From CAVVYA01 sp963752345 (GTDB lineage: Bacteria; Pseudomonadota; Alphaproteobacteria; SMXQ01): DNA of 46,137 nt. Made by a program: the position numbers and the translations under genes. Shown in pieces: positions 42,788-46,137 of this stretch. The stretch spans positions 1 through 46,137 of the forward strand of contig CAVVYA010000005.1 of assembly GCA_963752345.1 (NCBI GenBank), in the 5' to 3' direction. The stretch's first letter is position 1. Every line of letters starts with the position of its first letter. The notes beneath the pieces are model-generated. The model ran no database searches. It worked only from the letters and a program-made list of their open reading frames with translations, and had not been told where the DNA came from.

Positions 42788-43624
42788 ATGAAATTGCAGT
42801 TAGTTTTACCCATCCACACCTATCCGGATGGAAACGCCGATGCGATCGCGGTCCATGGTGCGGCCATAGCACGGCATCTGGAAGCCGATCTTCATGCCCT
42901 TGTCCAAATCGCGGATTTCCCGCATGTGTCCAGCGCTTTGGGAAACTTGATCATCGATGTGCCGGCAATGATCCGTGATGCGAAGGCAAAATGTCACGCG
43001 CGCGGAAGGTCTCTGGTTCAGGCTCTTGAGGCTCAAGCCAAGTTGCTTGGAATTTCGGTGCGGGTCACCGAAGTGGAGTGTTTTGCTGAGAGTTTTGGAG
43101 ACGCCGTGGCTGTGCAAGCACGCTACCACGATTTCATCATCCTCGGGGTTGGCGCTACCAGTCTCGCCCCCATGACTGCGGAAGCTGCAATCTTTGGATC
43201 GGGAAGGCCAACCTTGCTGGTTCCTGAGAAAATGGCTGCTACACCAAGGTTCCAGCATGTCATGATCGCTTGGGACGGAAGTCGGGTTGCTGCGCGTGCG
43301 GTGGCGGACTCTCTTGAGTTTCTGAGGCGCGCCAATCTGGTCACGATTGCTTCAGTCATAGATGAGAAGAAGTTGCCGGAGACGGATCCCGGTGATCGTC
43401 TGCGAGACTACCTTGCACATCACGATATTGAGGCATCCGTTGCGCGAGTGGAGGGCGGAAGTCGGCCTATTTCCGAAACCTTACAGGGTCATGCGCGCAA
43501 CATCGGAGCGGACATTCTCGTGATGGGTGCCTTTGGCCATTCCCGTGTCAGAGACTTTGTTCTGGGGGGTGCCACCAGTGGGATTTTGAAGGAGCTGCGT
43601 ATGCCCACATTGCTTTCTCATTGA
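42788..43624 (+). CDS. Universal stress protein (two-domain UspA family), 1
   Basis: A 278-residue tandem UspA-fold protein. The C-terminal domain holds the ATP-binding motif MGAFGHSRVRDFVLGGATS (G-x2-G-x9-G-S/T-like); the N-terminal domain is weaker. ATG 42788 has AAGGGAG at optimal spacing; a TTG two codons earlier is less likely. In rhizobia many such genes are induced at low oxygen through FixK, consistent with the box 211 bp upstream. Confidence 0.92.
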   Translation: MKLQLVLPIHTYPDGNADAIAVHGAAIARHLEADLHALVQIADFPHVSSALGNLIIDVPAMIRDAKAKCHARGRSLVQALEAQAKLLGISVRVTEVECFAESFGDAVAVQARYHDFIILGVGATSLAPMTAEAAIFGSGRPTLLVPEKMAATPRFQHVMIAWDGSRVAARAVADSLEFLRRANLVTIASVIDEKKLPETDPGDRLRDYLAHHDIEASVARVEGGSRPISETLQGHARNIGADILVMGAFGHSRVRDFVLGGATSGILKELRMPTLLSH

Positions 43625-43637
43625 ACGCGCTCGGTGT

Positions 43638-43658
43638 GAGCGGGAAGCAATCCCGCTC
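43638..43658. terminator. Hairpin between the two stress-protein genes
   Basis: A perfect 8-bp stem GAGCGGGA/TCCCGCTC with a 5-base loop, 14 bp after the first stress-protein stop. There is no T-run. It may be a partial terminator or processing site. Confidence 0.45.
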
Positions 43659-43771
43659 CATCCCCCCAATCGCAGTTAGACCGGAAATGAATCCAGGAAC
43701 CATGAACGCGTCGGGACGGGATCGGTCGAAATAGATCCCGGCCGCCACTGTGACAGTTAGGAGAATTAGGA

Positions 43772-44419
43772 ATGGCAACAGCAACGGGAAGGGAAAGGCC
43801 ACCCCGCAAAATTCTTTTTGCCACGGATCTAAGTTGCCGCTGTGATCGTGCAGCCCTGCTGGCGCGAGAATGGAATGCACGGCTTCTGGTGGTGCATGTC
43901 ATTGAGTCCCGCAAGACTATGGCTGAAGAACGTTCGCGCGAAGAGCCAGCGTGGCGCCATTGTCCTAATCGTACTCAAGTTGTCGAGGCGCAGATCAGGC
44001 GTGACCTGATCGAGAGCCCGGACACTGTTATCGTGCGCGTGGAGGAGGGAGAGCCCGCCGATGTCATCAATGACGTCGCGCAGCGTGAGAGGTGTGGTCT
44101 GATCATCACCGGGATCGCCCGCGACGAAACCCTGGGACGCTACTTTCTTGGAACAACGGTGGATCGGCTGGTGCGTCGGTTGCCGATCCCCGTCCTTGTG
44201 GTTAAGAATAGAGCCCGACGAGCATATAGAAAGGTGGTGGTTGCCACGGATTTTTCCGAAGCGTCTCTTTGTGCGTTCAATAAAGCAGTTGAGTTTTTCC
44301 CGGCACTTGACCTGTCACTCTTCCACAGCTTTGAAGTTCCCTTCGCCGGGTTTCTCGATCACGGCAATTTCCGCGACCGCTATCGTGATGTGGAGCGCCA
44401 GTCGCATACCCGGTATTGA
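43772..44419 (+). CDS. Universal stress protein (UspA family), 2, with shortened second domain
   Basis: A 215-residue protein. Domain 1 is complete (PPRKILFATDLS ... GIARDETLGRYFLGTTVDRLVRRLPIPVLVVK, with the ATP-loop-like segment). Domain 2 begins YRKVVVATDFSEAS but stops after about 65 residues (FRDRYRDVERQSHTRY), where ~75 more would be expected. The stop is 4 bp before the transporter start. The end of the USP similarity coincides with a rise in GC, so the transporter gene seems to have been joined here by recombination, trimming the gene. Confidence 0.85.
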   Translation: MATATGRERPPRKILFATDLSCRCDRAALLAREWNARLLVVHVIESRKTMAEERSREEPAWRHCPNRTQVVEAQIRRDLIESPDTVIVRVEEGEPADVINDVAQRERCGLIITGIARDETLGRYFLGTTVDRLVRRLPIPVLVVKNRARRAYRKVVVATDFSEASLCAFNKAVEFFPALDLSLFHSFEVPFAGFLDHGNFRDRYRDVERQSHTRY

Positions 44420-44423
44420 GAAT

Positions 44424-45890
44424 ATGATGTCTTCACCATTGTTGTCGCGTCGGTCGCTCGTCGGACTTATCGCCGGGCTCGCGATATTCGCGGCCGCGGT
44501 CGGCACGCCGCCACCTCCTGGTTTGCCGGTTGCCGGCTGGCATACGCTGGGGCTCGCGCTGATGATGGCGGTCTGGTGGACGACGGAGCCGGTGCCCATC
44601 GGCGTCACAGCTCTGCTGCCGTTGATCGTCCTGCCGCTGCTCGGCATCGGCGATATCGGCGCGGCGGCGGCACCCTACGCCAATCCGATCGTCTTCCTGT
44701 TCCTCGGCGGCTTTCTGCTCGCGGCCGGGGTTAAGCCGTGGGGTTTGCACAACAGGATCGCGCACATGACCATCCGGACGATCGGCACCGATCCCCGCCG
44801 GTTGGTCCTCGGCTTCATGGTAGCAGGTGGCTTTCTCTCGATGTGGATCAGCAACACGGCCGCCGTGGTGCTCATGCTGCCGGTCGCGGTCTCGATCATC
44901 GCCGTAGTGGAGCAGGCCCGTGGAGCGGGCGCCGATGTTCGCCGTTTCGCGGTCGCGCTGCTGCTGGGGCTGGCCTATGCCGCCAGCATCGGCGGCGTCG
45001 GCACGTTGATCGGCACGCCGCCCAATGCCCTGCTGGCGGCTTATCTCTGGGAGCGGCACGGGATCGATCTGTCCTTCGTCGCTTGGTCGGCCGTCGCCAT
45101 GCCGCTGGTGGTGGTCTTCCTGCCGCTCGCCTGGCTCGTCCTGACGCGGCTAATTTATCCGATCGCGCCCGGTATCTTGGCGGCTTTCCAGGATGGTAAA
45201 CTGGTCGCCGGGTTGGCGCCCAATGGTCCCCTGACCGCAGCGGAGCGGCGCCTTGGCTCAGTCTTTCTCGCCGCCGCCGCGCTTTGGATCACGCGTCCCT
45301 TGCTGAACCGGCTGTCGGGCCTTGAAGGACTGAGCGATCCCGGCATCGCGCTGCTTTGCGCGATGTCTCTGTTTCTGATCCCGAGCGGCATGGCCGGCGA
45401 GCCCCGCTTCCTGATGAACTGGCGCGAGGCGAAGGACATTCCCTGGGAAGTGCTCATCCTCTTCGGTGGCGGGCTGTCACTGGCGGCTGCGATGGACAGC
45501 AGTGGTCTCGCCGCATGGATCGGAGATGGCCTCGCCGGACTGCAGGGGATGCCCCGATGGCTCTTCCTGCTGCTGCTGACCGCGACCGTGGTGATGCTGA
45601 CGGAACTGGCGAGCAACACGGCGACGGTGGCCGCTCTATTGCCCATTATGGCGACCATTGCTGCTGGAACCGGCATCGACTTGGTCACCATCTCCGCCGC
45701 CGTCGCCATGGCGGCGAGCTGCGCGTTCATGCTGCCGGTGGCGACGCCGCCCAACGCCCTCGTTTTCGCGACCGGTCATGTCACCGTGGCGGCCATGATG
45801 CGCGCGGGATTGATCATGAACCTCATCTCCGTCGCCCTCGTATCGCTCGCGGCAGAGATGCTCGCACCACTGCTGCGAATGCTCGGTTGA
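44424..45890 (+). CDS. DASS-family (SLC13) anion:sodium symporter
   Basis: A 488-residue membrane protein with about 11-12 hydrophobic segments. The two SNT motifs that form the Na+ and substrate sites are present (ISNTAAVVLML and ASNTATVAALLPI), each followed by a PPNAL loop (IGTPPNALL and ATPPNALVF). The family carries dicarboxylates, sulfate or related divalent anions into the cell; the sequence does not fix the ligand. Start ATG 44424 or the next codon, 4 bp after the stress-protein stop, suggests co-transcription. Confidence 0.93.
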   Translation: MMSSPLLSRRSLVGLIAGLAIFAAAVGTPPPPGLPVAGWHTLGLALMMAVWWTTEPVPIGVTALLPLIVLPLLGIGDIGAAAAPYANPIVFLFLGGFLLAAGVKPWGLHNRIAHMTIRTIGTDPRRLVLGFMVAGGFLSMWISNTAAVVLMLPVAVSIIAVVEQARGAGADVRRFAVALLLGLAYAASIGGVGTLIGTPPNALLAAYLWERHGIDLSFVAWSAVAMPLVVVFLPLAWLVLTRLIYPIAPGILAAFQDGKLVAGLAPNGPLTAAERRLGSVFLAAAALWITRPLLNRLSGLEGLSDPGIALLCAMSLFLIPSGMAGEPRFLMNWREAKDIPWEVLILFGGGLSLAAAMDSSGLAAWIGDGLAGLQGMPRWLFLLLLTATVVMLTELASNTATVAALLPIMATIAAGTGIDLVTISAAVAMAASCAFMLPVATPPNALVFATGHVTVAAMMRAGLIMNLISVALVSLAAEMLAPLLRMLG

Positions 45891-46112
45891 CCGTCCCTCG
45901 GCTTTGCTACCGAGCAGAAGGTTTGTGATATACGCCTGGCTTCTACAGCGGTGGGCTTGACTTCGTGACCTGAGCCCCGAGACCTCCTCTAGAAATCCGA
46001 CAGTTCGATCCCTCGAAAGGACAGGGACATGAAGTGCAGTCGGTTCCTCTCGGAGTTCATCGATTGGCCCCGGACCCTGAAGCCATTGAAAGACACTCTT
46101 GGGATGGCCGGT

Positions 46113-46126
46113 TTGACTTGCATCAA
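46113..46126 (+). promoter_or_regulatory. Second FNR/FixK-type box at the right edge
   Basis: TTGACTTGCATCAA fits TTGA-N6-TCAA with the favoured inner ATCAA half. It lies 11 bp from the end of the window, so the gene it would control is cut off. Together with the box at 42564 it suggests a microaerobic or anaerobic gene group continuing to the right. Confidence 0.55.
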
Positions 46127-46137
46127 TGCTCTGTCGT

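Noticed and set aside
46029..46137. Partial open frame running off the right edge (starts MKCSRFLSEFIDW)
   Set aside because: It has a fair ribosome-binding site, but an FNR/FixK box lies inside it, the frame is short and no family is recognisable; it cannot be judged from 36 codons.

Overview
The window looks like part of a high-GC alphaproteobacterial chromosome or large plasmid, probably of the order Hyphomicrobiales (Rhizobiales). This is inferred from many orphan tripartite-tricarboxylate (TctC/Bug) receptors, an IS630-type element of a rhizobial kind, FixK/FNR-type boxes and the general gene style. No RNA gene or CRISPR array was seen. The content is almost entirely accessory: two catabolic islands for aromatic or heteroaromatic acids, one insertion sequence, a long two-copy repeat, remnants of a toxin-antitoxin pair and of a SAVED-domain (CBASS-like) protein, and a stress/transport module at the right end.

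Region A (0.9-24.6 kb) is an aromatic-acid catabolic island. It encodes one ABC importer (ATPase plus a fused two-domain permease) and four paralogous substrate-binding proteins, one of them frameshifted. It also has two UbiD-family decarboxylases, one with altered active-site residues, a Rieske oxygenase alpha subunit, a Gfo/Idh dehydrogenase, an SDR, a LigB-type extradiol dioxygenase, two alpha/beta hydrolases of meta-cleavage type, two RidA-family proteins, a bicupin, and the classic lower meta pathway (MhpD-type hydratase, acetaldehyde dehydrogenase, 4-hydroxy-2-oxovalerate aldolase). A TetR regulator sits divergently from the Rieske gene. The inferred flow is uptake, decarboxylation and dihydroxylation, extradiol ring opening, hydrolysis, then pyruvate and acetyl-CoA.

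Region B (24.6-41.4 kb) starts with a complete IS630-type element (TA target duplication) directly abutting a ~300 bp repeat. A second direct copy of that repeat lies 15.2 kb downstream. Between the copies are a broken HigBA-like pair joined to a truncated TctC receptor gene, then a forward nicotinate lower-pathway set (nicC, nicX, nicD, TctC receptor). A long leftward operon follows: TctC receptor, ring-hydroxylating dioxygenase alpha and beta, Zn-dehydrogenase, TctC receptor, 4,5-dihydroxyphthalate-decarboxylase-like protein, MBL-fold protein and CMD-family protein. A divergent LysR regulator sits at its head. The two operons converge at 32.2 kb.

Region C (41.4-46.1 kb) holds the second repeat copy, a SAVED-domain remnant, a gene-poor stretch, and then two universal stress proteins and a DASS (SLC13) anion transporter. 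A well-placed FNR/FixK box precedes the stress genes and a second such box lies at the right edge.

Caution: seven genes carry single-base frameshifts with otherwise intact reading frames on both sides. Either the assembly contains indel errors or this accessory region is decaying; the annotation marks each one.
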